Assembly: GCA_028290305.1 (NCBI GenBank)
Contig: JAQGKC010000045.1
Location: forward strand, 1-47,485
Length of the DNA: 47,485 bases
Direction of reading: 5' to 3'
From: Bradyrhizobium sp.
GTDB lineage: Bacteria > Pseudomonadota > Alphaproteobacteria > Rhizobiales > Xanthobacteraceae
The notes under the pieces are model-generated. The model saw only the letters and a list, made by a program, of their open reading frames with translations, did not search any database and was not told where the DNA came from. A program made the translations under genes and the position numbers. Shown piece by piece: positions 1-7,924 of this stretch (position 1 is the stretch's first letter; the number at the start of each line of letters is the position of its first letter).

Positions 1-696
<696 letters not shown>

Positions 697-699
<3 letters not shown>

Positions 700-729
700 A
701 GCATGATCCCGATGTCCGGCTTCCGGACA
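697..729. repeat. Short stem-loop with TAGAGCATGATCC repeat head
   Basis: The TAG stop of urtD begins the 13-mer TAGAGCATGATCC, which recurs at 43609 in the same position relative to a gene end. It is followed by a perfect 7-bp stem (TGTCCGG, loop CTT, CCGGACA, 713-729). The element lies between urtD and urtE and may reduce or stabilise the downstream message. Membership in a genome-wide repeat family is recalled knowledge, not tested here. Confidence 0.5.
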
Positions 730-761
730 AGGTCAATCGGCGAAGGACAAGGAGCGCTTTA

Positions 762-1451
762 ATGCTGGCTATCTCGGATCTGCATGTCGCTTACGGCCAG
801 AGCGAGGTGCTGCATGGCCTTAACGTCTCCGTCGCGCCCAACGAGATCGTCGCGATCATGGGCCGCAACGGCATGGGCAAGACCACGCTGATGAAGTCGC
901 TGATGGGAATCGTGCCGACCAAGAGCGGATCGGTGACCATGGAAGGCGCGGAGCTCTCTACCTTGAAGAGCTACGAGCGCGTCGCGAAAGGGCTCGCCTA
1001 TGTGCCGCAGGGCCGCATGATCTTCTCGACCATGACGGTGAAGGAAAACATCGAGACCGGTCTGGTTGCATCGGGTGAAACCGAAGTGCCCGCCGATATC
1101 TACGAGCTGTTTCCGGTGCTGCTGGAAATGAAGGGACGCCGCGGCGGCAATCTGTCCGGCGGCCAGCAGCAGCAACTCGCGATCGCGCGCGCGCTTGCCA
1201 CCAAGCCCAAGGTGCTTCTGCTGGACGAACCGACCGAAGGCATTCAGCCGTCGATCATCCAGGAGATGGCCCGCACGCTGAAACGCATTCGCGACCAGCG
1301 CGGATTGTCGATCGTGGTTTCCGAGCAGGTTCTCAGTTTCGCGCTCGACATCGCCGATCGCGTGCTTGTCATCGAGAACGGCGAGATCGTGCGCGACGAT
1401 CCGCGAGCGGGCGTCGATGCCGCGCAGATCTCCAAGTATTTGTCGGTCTAA
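762..1451 (+). CDS. urtE: Urea/short-chain amide ABC transporter ATPase UrtE
   Basis: Second ATPase of the Urt importer, 229 aa, the usual LivF/UrtE size. Walker A GRNGMGKT (residues 34-41), VPQGR Q-loop motif (81-85), signature LSGGQQQ (131-137), Walker B VLLLDEP (151-157) and the EGIQPSIIQE stretch that I associate with UrtE rather than amino-acid LivF. The ATG is preceded by AAGGAG at 749-754 with a 7-base spacer. It lies 62 bases after urtD, with a small hairpin between them, and is followed by fmdA after 46 bases, so one transcript is likely. All ATPase motifs are intact, in contrast to UrtD next door. Substrate could be urea, formamide or acetamide; the formamidase neighbour favours amides. 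Confidence 0.92.
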   Translation: MLAISDLHVAYGQSEVLHGLNVSVAPNEIVAIMGRNGMGKTTLMKSLMGIVPTKSGSVTMEGAELSTLKSYERVAKGLAYVPQGRMIFSTMTVKENIETGLVASGETEVPADIYELFPVLLEMKGRRGGNLSGGQQQQLAIARALATKPKVLLLDEPTEGIQPSIIQEMARTLKRIRDQRGLSIVVSEQVLSFALDIADRVLVIENGEIVRDDPRAGVDAAQISKYLSV

Positions 1452-1497
1452 TTTGTCTGTCTGAACCTATCATAACTTGTAAACAGGGGAGCTTTTG

Positions 1498-2727
1498 ATG
1501 CCAGATACACTGATCAAGGTCGATCTCACGCAGTCGGCCTATGATAACGACATGATCCACAACCGCTGGCATCCCGACGTTCCGATGGTGGCGTGGGTCA
1601 ATCCGGGCGACGATTTCATCGTCGAGACCTACGACTGGACCGGCGGTTTCATCAAGAACAACGACTCTGCCGACGACGTACGCGACATCGATCTGTCGAC
1701 CGTGCATTTTCTGTCAGGCCCGATCGGCGTGAAGGGCGCGGAGCCCGGCGATCTCCTGGTGGTCGATCTGCTCGACGTCGGCCCGGTGAAGGAAAGCCTG
1801 TGGGGCTTCAACGGCTTCTTCTCCAAGAAAAACGGCGGCGGATTCCTGACCGATCATTTCCCGTTGGCGCAGAAGTCGATCTGGGACTTCAAGGGCATGT
1901 ACACCTCGTCGCGCCACATTCCCGGTGTGAATTTCGCAGGGCTCATTCATCCGGGTCTGATCGGCTGTCTGCCCGATCCGAAATTGCTGGCGACCTGGAA
2001 CGAACGCGAGACCGCGCTGATCGCGACCAACCCGACGCGCGTGCCCGGGCTTGCCAATCCGCCGTTCGGTCCGACCGCGCATATGGGCCGGCTGAAAGGC
2101 GACGCCAAGGAGAAAGCCGCCGCTGAGGGCGCCCGCACGGTGCCGCCGCGCGAGCATGGCGGCAATTGCGATATCAAGGATCTGTCGCGCGGATCGAAAG
2201 TCTACTTCCCGGTCTATGTGCCCGGCGGCGGACTTTCGATGGGCGATCTGCACTTCAGCCAGGGCGACGGCGAAATCACCTTCTGCGGCGCGATCGAGAT
2301 GGCGGGCTGGCTGCATATCAAGGTAGATATCATCAAGGACGGCGTGGCGAAATACGGCATCAAGAATCCCGTATTCAAGCCTTCGCCGGTCACGCCGAAC
2401 TACAAGGACTATCTGATCTTCGAGGGCATCTCGGTCGACGAGCAGGGCAAGCAGCATTACCTCGACGTGCACATCGCGTATCGGCAGGCCTGCCTGAATG
2501 CGATCGAATACCTCAAGAAGTTCGGCTATTCCGGCGCACAGGCCTACTCGATTCTGGGAACGGCGCCGTGCCAGGGCCATATCTCCGGCGTGGTCGATGT
2601 GCCGAACGCCTGCGCCACGCTGTGGCTGCCGACGGAAATCTTCGACTTCGACATCATGCCGTCGTCGGCCGGCCCGGTGAAACACATCAAGGGCGACATC
2701 CAGATGCCGCTGTCACAAGACAAATAG
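1498..2727 (+). CDS. fmdA: Formamidase (acetamidase/formamidase family)
   Basis: Hydrolyses formamide to formate and ammonia in the cytoplasm. 409 aa, full length for FmdA. The protein shows the family signatures throughout: the N-terminal HNRWHPDVP stretch, EPGDLLVVDLLD, the FPGxx-like ARHIPGVNFAGLIHPG region, EHGGNCDIKDL (the HGGN motif), YVPGGGLSMGDLHFSQGDGE, and the GAIEMAG segment. I chose the ATG at 1498 because GGGGAG at 1486-1491 sits 6 bases upstream; a TTG one codon earlier is also open. Placement after urtDE and before fmdB matches the amide-uptake/formamidase arrangement known from methylotrophs and rhizobia, so the imported substrate is probably hydrolysed here to release ammonia for nitrogen assimilation. 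Confidence 0.95.
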   Translation: MPDTLIKVDLTQSAYDNDMIHNRWHPDVPMVAWVNPGDDFIVETYDWTGGFIKNNDSADDVRDIDLSTVHFLSGPIGVKGAEPGDLLVVDLLDVGPVKESLWGFNGFFSKKNGGGFLTDHFPLAQKSIWDFKGMYTSSRHIPGVNFAGLIHPGLIGCLPDPKLLATWNERETALIATNPTRVPGLANPPFGPTAHMGRLKGDAKEKAAAEGARTVPPREHGGNCDIKDLSRGSKVYFPVYVPGGGLSMGDLHFSQGDGEITFCGAIEMAGWLHIKVDIIKDGVAKYGIKNPVFKPSPVTPNYKDYLIFEGISVDEQGKQHYLDVHIAYRQACLNAIEYLKKFGYSGAQAYSILGTAPCQGHISGVVDVPNACATLWLPTEIFDFDIMPSSAGPVKHIKGDIQMPLSQDK

Positions 2728-2816
2728 TCTCCCTGCGACGGGATGCGGGGCGGTGCGTATCTGCCGCCCTGCATTCCGGTCGCATGTTGTGAGCTGAATT
2801 GCGTGGGGGAAATGAA

Positions 2817-3155
2817 ATGCCGGTCTATGATTATCTCTGCAACGATTGTGGTCCGTTCACGGACATGCGGCCGATGGCGGAATGCGACGCGCCGCAGGGC
2901 TGCCCGCGATGCGAGAGTGAATCGCCGCGCGCGATACTAACGGCGCCGAATTTCTTCTGCATGCCCTCCGACAAGCGTAAGGCCCACGCCACCAACGAGC
3001 GCAGCGCCAACGCACCCAAGACCGTCGGCGAATACAAGGCGTCGCACGGACCGGGCTGCGGCTGTTGTTCCACCAAACCGTCGCGCCTCGTGAAGCAAAC
3101 CCGGAGTGGCGCGAAAAGTTTTCCGACCGCGCGTCCGTGGATGATCAGCCACTGA
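2817..3155 (+). CDS. fmdB: FmdB family zinc-ribbon protein
   Basis: 112-aa protein with an N-terminal zinc ribbon: MPVYDYLCNDCG (first Cys pair, CxxC) and CPRCES (second pair), the classic FmdB/CxxC-CxxC family pattern. FmdB was described as a regulator of formamidase expression in Methylophilus, but its biochemical role is unsettled. The C-terminal half is basic and has another Cys cluster (GCGCCS, around residues 79-84). The ATG at 2817 follows GGGGA at 2806-2810; an in-frame TTG at 2799 is less likely. It lies 89 bases after fmdA on the same strand, so it is probably co-transcribed. It is the last plus-strand gene of this unit and converges on a minus-strand gene 56 bases later. Confidence 0.85.
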   Translation: MPVYDYLCNDCGPFTDMRPMAECDAPQGCPRCESESPRAILTAPNFFCMPSDKRKAHATNERSANAPKTVGEYKASHGPGCGCCSTKPSRLVKQTRSGAKSFPTARPWMISH

Positions 3156-3211
3156 TCCCTGGATAACGTGATGGCGCGTTCCACCGCGGCTGCGACCCCC
3201 CGCCCGCCACG

Positions 3212-3931
3212 TTACCAGGCTGGCCTTGGACGCGACGGCGAGGCAATGCCGGCAAGCAGCACGGCGAGAATCCCGGTAAGAAAGATGCCGTCGAATGTCC
3301 CGGCGCCGCCGATCGAGGCGACCGGCGCGCCGAGATCACTGATCCTGTCGAGATTAAGAAGATCGGCGCCAATCAGCGTTCCCATCGAGCCGCCGATATA
3401 GGCTAGCGGCGGCGCGTATTCGCGGGAGAGCACAAAGGCCAGGATTGCGGTGGTCACGACCGGCGCGAATACCGGCACAGCGATTCCAATTCCTGGCACC
3501 GGCGTGGCCATCGAATGGATAATGAAAGCAATCGCGGCTGTCGCGAGCGCGGCCCTGAGCCAGAGTTGATATCGAATAACGAGATACGCGGACATCAATG
3601 TTGGAATGACGGCGCCCCCGACATTCACGGCAAGAACGGTACCGGGCCAGGACGTCACGAGAGGCACGACGTAGCGCATGCCGTAGAACTCGACGATCTG
3701 CCCCGACCTGACCGGGGCTCCGGGCAGCACCGTGATCGGGATATTGAAATAGCTGCCGATCAGCGAGCCGAACAACAGCAGCAACGCAGCGCCCGGACCG
3801 ACACCGAGCCGCATGTAAGCGTATCTGAGAACGCGGAGCTGGATCAGGATGATCAGCCCCGCAAACAAAATGACCAGGATCGAAAACAATCCCGGCGTCA
3901 TCGGCAGGTAGTGAACCTGGGAACTCATCAT
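3212..3931 (-). CDS. DUF1614 domain integral membrane protein
   Basis: About 239 aa, strongly hydrophobic, with roughly seven membrane segments. It matches my memory of the DUF1614 family: a glycine-rich IGGSMGTLIGADLLNL segment and the near-C-terminal VASIGGAGTFDGIFLTG motif, both well conserved there. The family function is unknown. Start choice: ATG at 3931 (MMSSQVHYLP), directly before the first membrane segment. An upstream GTG at 3997 is also in frame and would overlap the stop of the preceding truncated binding-protein gene (GTGA overlap), but the 22 extra residues are polar and look like read-through of non-coding DNA. It sits directly behind that truncated gene, so the deletion that shortened it may also have removed this gene's original upstream region. 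Confidence 0.8.
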   Translation of the reverse strand: MMSSQVHYLPMTPGLFSILVILFAGLIILIQLRVLRYAYMRLGVGPGAALLLLFGSLIGSYFNIPITVLPGAPVRSGQIVEFYGMRYVVPLVTSWPGTVLAVNVGGAVIPTLMSAYLVIRYQLWLRAALATAAIAFIIHSMATPVPGIGIAVPVFAPVVTTAILAFVLSREYAPPLAYIGGSMGTLIGADLLNLDRISDLGAPVASIGGAGTFDGIFLTGILAVLLAGIASPSRPRPAW

Positions 3932-3993
3932 CTCGGTGGTGCAGGTTTCGGTTAGTTCGGCGTAGTCATTTATTTGGGAAAGATCGTCAGGGA

Positions 3994-4908
3994 TCACAAG
4001 GCTTCTTCATCGCTTTTCCATTGTGGATCTGACGCATCCTTGAGGTAACCGGCCGACAATACGCCTTCCGACGCATCCAGGCCGGCGGGTTTCATGACCG
4101 CGCCGATCGAGATCGAGACGTCGGTCATCAGGTGCATCGGCTTCCATTCGAGTTCCGCCATCTTCTTGATCGTCTGTGCGGCGAATTTCGGCGTTGAAAT
4201 ATTGACGAGCACGTCGGCGCCAGTGCCCTTCAGCTTGACGATATGGGAATCGATCGAGGGCTCGCTGGTCTCGTAGCTTTCCTCGGCAATGATCAGCCTG
4301 GACGCTTTGTCGCCGAATATGTCCTTCAGGCCGGCCACGTAGTCCTTGCCGAAATCGTCATTCTGATAGAACACCGCGACCTTGGCATCGGGTTTGTTCT
4401 TCAGGATGTATTTAGCGAAGATCCGGGCCTCGACGCGGTAGCTCGGCTGAAAGCCCATGGTCCACGGGAAATCCTTTGGATCGTTCCATTTGCTGGCGCC
4501 GGTGGCGACGAAAAGTTGCGGGACCTTCTTGGTGTTCTGATATTTCTGTACGGCCGACTGGGTCGGTGTGCCGAGCGCGTTGAAGATCAGGAAAACCTCA
4601 TCGCTCTCGATCAGCTTCCGGGTCTGCTCCACCGTCTTCGGCGGGCTATAACCGTCGTCATAGGTGACGAAGTTGACCTTGCGGCCGTTCACGCCGCCGG
4701 CATCGTTGATCATCTTGAAATAGGCGTCCTCGGTCTTGCCGATCATGCCGTAGGCGGACGCGGGACCGCTATAGGCCTCGATGTTGCCGATCTTGATTTC
4801 GGTATCAGACGCGCCGGTATCGTATTTCTTTTGGGCGAATGCGTTTTGGCTAGCCATCACCGTGAAGGCGGTTGCGGCCGCGAACAGAGCCCGTTTCTTC
4901 TTCTGCAT
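3994..4908 (-). CDS. Periplasmic branched-chain amino acid/amide-type binding protein, C-terminally truncated
   Basis: Type I periplasmic binding protein of a Liv/Urt importer, 304 aa. Signal peptide at the N-terminus (basic MQKKKR, hydrophobic core, cleavage near AFAQ). Conserved features include IKIGNIEAYSGPASAYG, the INDAGGVNGRKV loop and KVAVFYQNDDFGKDY. Relatives run to roughly 400 aa; this one stops right after GYLKDASDPQWKSDEEAL, losing about 95 residues that complete the second lobe and hinge. No matching C-terminus appears in another frame downstream, where DUF1614 begins, so a deletion or rearrangement near 3994-4015 is likely. The ATG at 4908 has AAGGTG 6 bases upstream; an in-frame GTG lies at 4917. 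An NtrC-like dyad upstream suggests nitrogen control. It is likely non-functional as a receptor. Confidence 0.8.
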   Translation of the reverse strand: MQKKKRALFAAATAFTVMASQNAFAQKKYDTGASDTEIKIGNIEAYSGPASAYGMIGKTEDAYFKMINDAGGVNGRKVNFVTYDDGYSPPKTVEQTRKLIESDEVFLIFNALGTPTQSAVQKYQNTKKVPQLFVATGASKWNDPKDFPWTMGFQPSYRVEARIFAKYILKNKPDAKVAVFYQNDDFGKDYVAGLKDIFGDKASRLIIAEESYETSEPSIDSHIVKLKGTGADVLVNISTPKFAAQTIKKMAELEWKPMHLMTDVSISIGAVMKPAGLDASEGVLSAGYLKDASDPQWKSDEEAL

Positions 4909-5327
4909 AGAAAGCACCTTTTGATTGAATGGAGATTGACGAGGAGGAGCGACGCCCGATCATGGCGGAAGCGATGGCTTCCATCCTATCGAGGCAGTTG
5001 GGCGGACTGTGTGCAGGAGAACAGGCGCTCACCGATAACGCCGCAGCCGGCCGCGTTATCCGGCTTCCGGCGGCCTAAACGGGTGATCCAATCATCGTGG
5101 CGAACTGGCAATGTATCCTCCTTACGATCAGCGGTCTTGCGCCGCTTGATCCCTGCACCGAGTTGGTGCGGGCATAACATGCCCAACTCCATGCAGGCTG
5201 ACCAGTGGGAGTTTAGGACTTCAGGCCGCTCCAGGCCAATTTAGACAAAAGGCGGGATGATGCTTTTATAGTCAGAGTTGCGAGTCCCGCGACCTACGGC
5301 CGTCGTTCGAAAATAAGGAAACGTCTG
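4909..5327. other. 419-base divergent intergenic region
   Basis: Gap between the truncated binding-protein gene (minus) and the glutathione S-transferase gene (plus). It holds no convincing gene. It contains an NtrC-like dyad inside a long inverted repeat (5152-5197). On the minus strand there is also a weak sigma-54-like GG-N10-GC element (GG at 5121-5120, TTGC ending at 5108) at about the right distance to drive the binding-protein gene. The same minus-strand bases read as a strong AAGGAGG Shine-Dalgarno before a TTG and a 41-codon open frame, which I do not call because its peptide resembles nothing I know. An ATAAGGAAA ribosome site near 5314 serves the GST. Confidence 0.55.
5152..5197. 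promoter_or_regulatory. NtrC-like dyad embedded in a 46-base inverted repeat
   Basis: TGCACC-N5-GGTGCG at 5154-5170 matches the NtrC enhancer consensus TGCACC-N5-GGTGCA at all but the last base. The same bases form the left part of a longer hairpin: outer arms CCTGCA (5152-5157) and TGCAGG (5192-5197), then GAGTTGG with AACTC, and inner arms GGGCAT and ATGCCC around AAC. The two pairings exclude each other in RNA. In DNA the simplest reading is an NtrC binding site for the minus-strand binding-protein gene of the urea/amide family. Confidence 0.55.
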
Positions 5328-5984
5328 ATGATCACGTTATATCACTGCGCCGCGGCGCGTTCGTTCCGGCCGCTATGGATGCTGGAAGAGCTTGGGCTGC
5401 CTTACGATCTCAAAATGCTGCCGTTCCCGCCGAGGGTATTGGCCAAGGAATATCTCGCCCTCAACCCACTCGGTACGATTCCCTTCATGATCGACGGCGA
5501 AACCAGAATGACGGAATCCTCCGGAATCTGTCACTATCTCGGGACTCGGTATGGACCGACACCGCTGATGGTCGGTGCCGATGAGCCGGCCTTCGGCGCA
5601 TTCCTGAACTGGATGTATTTCAGTGATGCGACGTTGACTTTTCCGCAAACGCTGGTGCTGCGTTACAGTCAGCTCGAGCCGGAGGAAAGGCGCAATCCGC
5701 AAGTAGCTGGCGACTATGCCAAATGGTTTCTTGGCCGGCTGCGGGCGGTCGAAGCCGCGACCGGCAACGCCGAAACACTATGCGCCGGCCGGTTTACCGC
5801 AGCGGATATTGCTGTCGGCTATGCGTTGCGGCTTGCCGATAACATCGGGCTGGCGAAAGATTTCGGGCCGAACGTTGCCGCATACTGGCAGCGCCTGCAG
5901 GCGCGCGAGGGTTTCAGCCGTGCGGTAGCGGCCGAGCAACAGGCCGGCATCGAACAGAACGTGCCTCCGCGCGCGCGCGCCTGA
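5328..5984 (+). CDS. Glutathione S-transferase family protein
   Basis: 218 aa, normal length for a cytosolic GST. N-terminal thioredoxin-like domain (about 1-78): the ITLYHCAAARSFRPLWMLEELGLPY opening strand-helix, the cis-proline segment GTIPFMIDGE and the glutathione-contacting MTESSGICHYL helix. The C-terminal all-helical domain runs from about 88 to 205 and has the family N-capping motif FTAADIAVGYAL. The likely catalytic Ser/Cys lies in the early CAAARS loop; which residue activates glutathione cannot be told. The ATG follows AAGGAAA. It is monocistronic, transcribed away from the truncated binding protein, and ends 24 bases before the convergent BKACE gene. Substrate is unknown; a detoxification role is a family-level inference. 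Confidence 0.9.
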   Translation: MITLYHCAAARSFRPLWMLEELGLPYDLKMLPFPPRVLAKEYLALNPLGTIPFMIDGETRMTESSGICHYLGTRYGPTPLMVGADEPAFGAFLNWMYFSDATLTFPQTLVLRYSQLEPEERRNPQVAGDYAKWFLGRLRAVEAATGNAETLCAGRFTAADIAVGYALRLADNIGLAKDFGPNVAAYWQRLQAREGFSRAVAAEQQAGIEQNVPPRARA

Positions 5985-6008
5985 TCGCCGGCGTTTGTTG
6001 CCGAACCG

Positions 6009-6932
6009 TCAAACCTCCAGCTTGTCGCCGCCTTTCAGGTCGAGGATTTCACGGGCCTCGTCCGGTGTCGCGACTTCAAGGCCCAAGCCTTCGATGATCT
6101 TGCGGGCGAGCTGCACTTGTTCGGCGTTCGATGCCGCCATTCGGCCGGGCGCCGCCCACAGCGAGTCTTCGAGACCGACGCGGATATTGCCGCCCATGGC
6201 CGCTGCCATCGCCGCAATGGGCAGTTGATTGCGTCCGGCGCCCAGCACCGACCAGACGAACTTGTCGCCGAACAGGCGATCGGCGGTGCGCTTCATATGC
6301 AGCACGTCCTCCGGATGCGCGCCGGTGCCGCCCTGCAGGCCGAACACCGTCTGCACGAACAGCGGCGGCTTCACCATGCCCTGCTCGAGGAAGTAGTTCA
6401 GATTATAGAGATGGGCGGTGTCGTAGCATTCGAATTCGAAGCGCGTGCCGGTCTCGGACAGCGTCTTCAACACATATTCGATGTCCTGGAAGGTATTGCG
6501 GAACACGATATCCTTATTCTCGAGATGCTTGCGCTCCCACTCGTGATCGAATTTCTTGAAACGGTTGAGCATGCCGAAGAACGCGAAATTCATCGACCCC
6601 ATGTTGAGTGAGGCGACTTCCGGCTTGTAGACCGCGGCGGGGCGGACGCGCTCGTCCACCGTCATGGTCGGTGCACCACCGGTGGTGAGATTGATTACGC
6701 AGTTCGAGCGTTGCTTGATGATTTTCAGGAACGGCGCAAAGGCCTCGGGGCTCTGGTCGGGCTGGCCGGTTTTCGGATTGCGGGCGTGCAAATGCACGAT
6801 GGCGGCGCCGGCTTCGGCCGCGTCGACCGCGGCATCGGCGATTTCCTGCGGCGTCACCGGCAAGGCCTTCGACATCGACGGAGTATGGATCGCGCCGGTC
6901 ACGGCGCAGGTGATGATGACTTTGCGGCTCAT
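6009..6932 (-). CDS. Beta-keto acid cleavage enzyme (BKACE, DUF849)
   Basis: 307 aa. BKACE enzymes condense a beta-keto acid with acetyl-CoA and split it into acetoacetate and a new acyl-CoA. Evidence: start VIITCAVTGAIHTPS, the zinc-binding HLH pair (H47, H49) in IVHLHARNPKTG, the NLTTGG loop, the FECYDTAHL stretch, and the C-terminal signature GGNIRVGLEDSLW that supplies the third metal ligand and substrate contacts. It is the last gene of the minus-strand operon, 31 bases after the lambda-crystallin-type dehydrogenase. That order (3-hydroxy acid oxidised to a 3-keto acid, then BKACE cleavage) is the logic of L-carnitine breakdown (dehydrocarnitine to betainyl-CoA), but other 3-hydroxy acids fit equally well and the known BKACE substrates vary widely. 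Confidence 0.93.
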   Translation of the reverse strand: MSRKVIITCAVTGAIHTPSMSKALPVTPQEIADAAVDAAEAGAAIVHLHARNPKTGQPDQSPEAFAPFLKIIKQRSNCVINLTTGGAPTMTVDERVRPAAVYKPEVASLNMGSMNFAFFGMLNRFKKFDHEWERKHLENKDIVFRNTFQDIEYVLKTLSETGTRFEFECYDTAHLYNLNYFLEQGMVKPPLFVQTVFGLQGGTGAHPEDVLHMKRTADRLFGDKFVWSVLGAGRNQLPIAAMAAAMGGNIRVGLEDSLWAAPGRMAASNAEQVQLARKIIEGLGLEVATPDEAREILDLKGGDKLEV

Positions 6933-6963
6933 GTTTTGCTCTCTTTCTTGCAGGTCGATACGT

Positions 6964-7917
6964 TCAGGACTTGTCGTTTTCGCTGGCCTTGGCCTTGTGC
7001 GCGGCGAGCGCTGCCAGGCGTTCGTTGCGCCGTTGCGTCAGTGAATTGATGCGCTCGGGTGAGGGTTGGTGCGGCCACGCCGCGATCACGCGGTCTACAT
7101 TCGGGCTTTGATAGACTTCGGGGCCGGCGGCCGCCGAGGCCAGCTCCTTGTAGAAGCCGGTATAGCGCGCGCAATAGTCCGGAATGCCACCGGGCGCATT
7201 GAGTTCGATGGTCTCGAATGGCCCGAGAAACGACCAGCGCAGTCCGAGGCCATCCTTCACGGTATGATCGAGATCGTCCGCCGAGATGTAGCCTTCGCCC
7301 ACCAGCCGGAATGCTTCGGCGAGCAGCGCGCCCTGCAGCCGGTTCAGCACGAAACCGTTGATCTCGCGGTTGATGGTGACCGGTACCTGTCCGATCTCGC
7401 GATAGACTTCGCGCGCGCGTGAGATCGCCTCGGGTGCGGTCCACGGCGCGCCGCATAATTCGACCAGCGGCACCAGATGCGGCGGATTGACAGGATGCCC
7501 GACCAGGCAACGCGCCCGGCCCGGCAGTGTTTCGGTGAAACGCGACGCCACGATCGCCGAGGTCGAGGATACCAGCAGCGCATCCGGCGGCGCCAGCCGA
7601 TCGAGCTCGCCAAAGATCAGTTGCTTCTCTTCGATTTTCTCCGGGCCGTTTTCCTGCACGAATTCGACGCCCTTCAGCGCCTCGGCGAGACCAGCCGCAA
7701 CCGAGACCCGGGCGACAATGCCATCGGGATCGTCGGCTAATCCATGACGCGCCAGCGCATGCAATTCGTCGCGTATCAGGCGGGGCGCCGCGGCCAGCGT
7801 CGGAACATGAGGGTCGGTCAGCCGCACATTCCATCCGGCGCGGGCAAAGATCGCGGCCCAGGCGCGTCCGATCAGGCCGACGCCGACGATAGCGACATGT
7901 CGATTTTGGTTTGTCAT
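6964..7917 (-). CDS. 3-hydroxyacyl-CoA dehydrogenase family protein (lambda-crystallin/carnitine dehydrogenase type)
   Basis: 317 aa NAD-dependent oxidoreductase oxidising a 3-hydroxy group. N-terminal Rossmann fold with VAIVGVGLIGRAWAAIFARAGW; central SSTSAIVASRF and the catalytic-His segment GHPVNPPHLVPLVEL (HPVNPP); C-terminal helical domain with GFVLNRLQGALLAEAFRLVGEG. The HPVNPP and LNRLQ segments look more like lambda-crystallin/L-gulonate dehydrogenase and L-carnitine dehydrogenase than fatty-acid FadB domains. I chose the ATG at 7917: GAGGAAG, overlapping the stop of the upstream LivMGF gene, is the ribosome site. The 16-residue upstream extension lies inside that gene. Product is probably the substrate for the BKACE enzyme encoded next. 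Basic, charged C-terminal tail (KAKASENDKS). Confidence 0.9.
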   Translation of the reverse strand: MTNQNRHVAIVGVGLIGRAWAAIFARAGWNVRLTDPHVPTLAAAPRLIRDELHALARHGLADDPDGIVARVSVAAGLAEALKGVEFVQENGPEKIEEKQLIFGELDRLAPPDALLVSSTSAIVASRFTETLPGRARCLVGHPVNPPHLVPLVELCGAPWTAPEAISRAREVYREIGQVPVTINREINGFVLNRLQGALLAEAFRLVGEGYISADDLDHTVKDGLGLRWSFLGPFETIELNAPGGIPDYCARYTGFYKELASAAAGPEVYQSPNVDRVIAAWPHQPSPERINSLTQRRNERLAALAAHKAKASENDKS

Positions 7918-7924
7918 TGCTTCC

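Noticed and set aside
1714..2685. Long minus-strand open frame opposite formamidase
   Set aside because: Antisense shadow of fmdA: Arg/His/Asp-heavy composition from high-GC codon positions, no ribosome site, no recognisable domain.
4986..5192. Small frame with a strong AAGGAGG site before TTG (minus strand)
   Set aside because: The peptide has no domain-like pattern, and the AAGGAGG bases can equally be part of a sigma-54-like element.
5152..5197. Reading the 46-base hairpin as an intrinsic terminator
   Set aside because: It lies between divergent genes with no T-run on either side; an NtrC-type dyad explains the core better.
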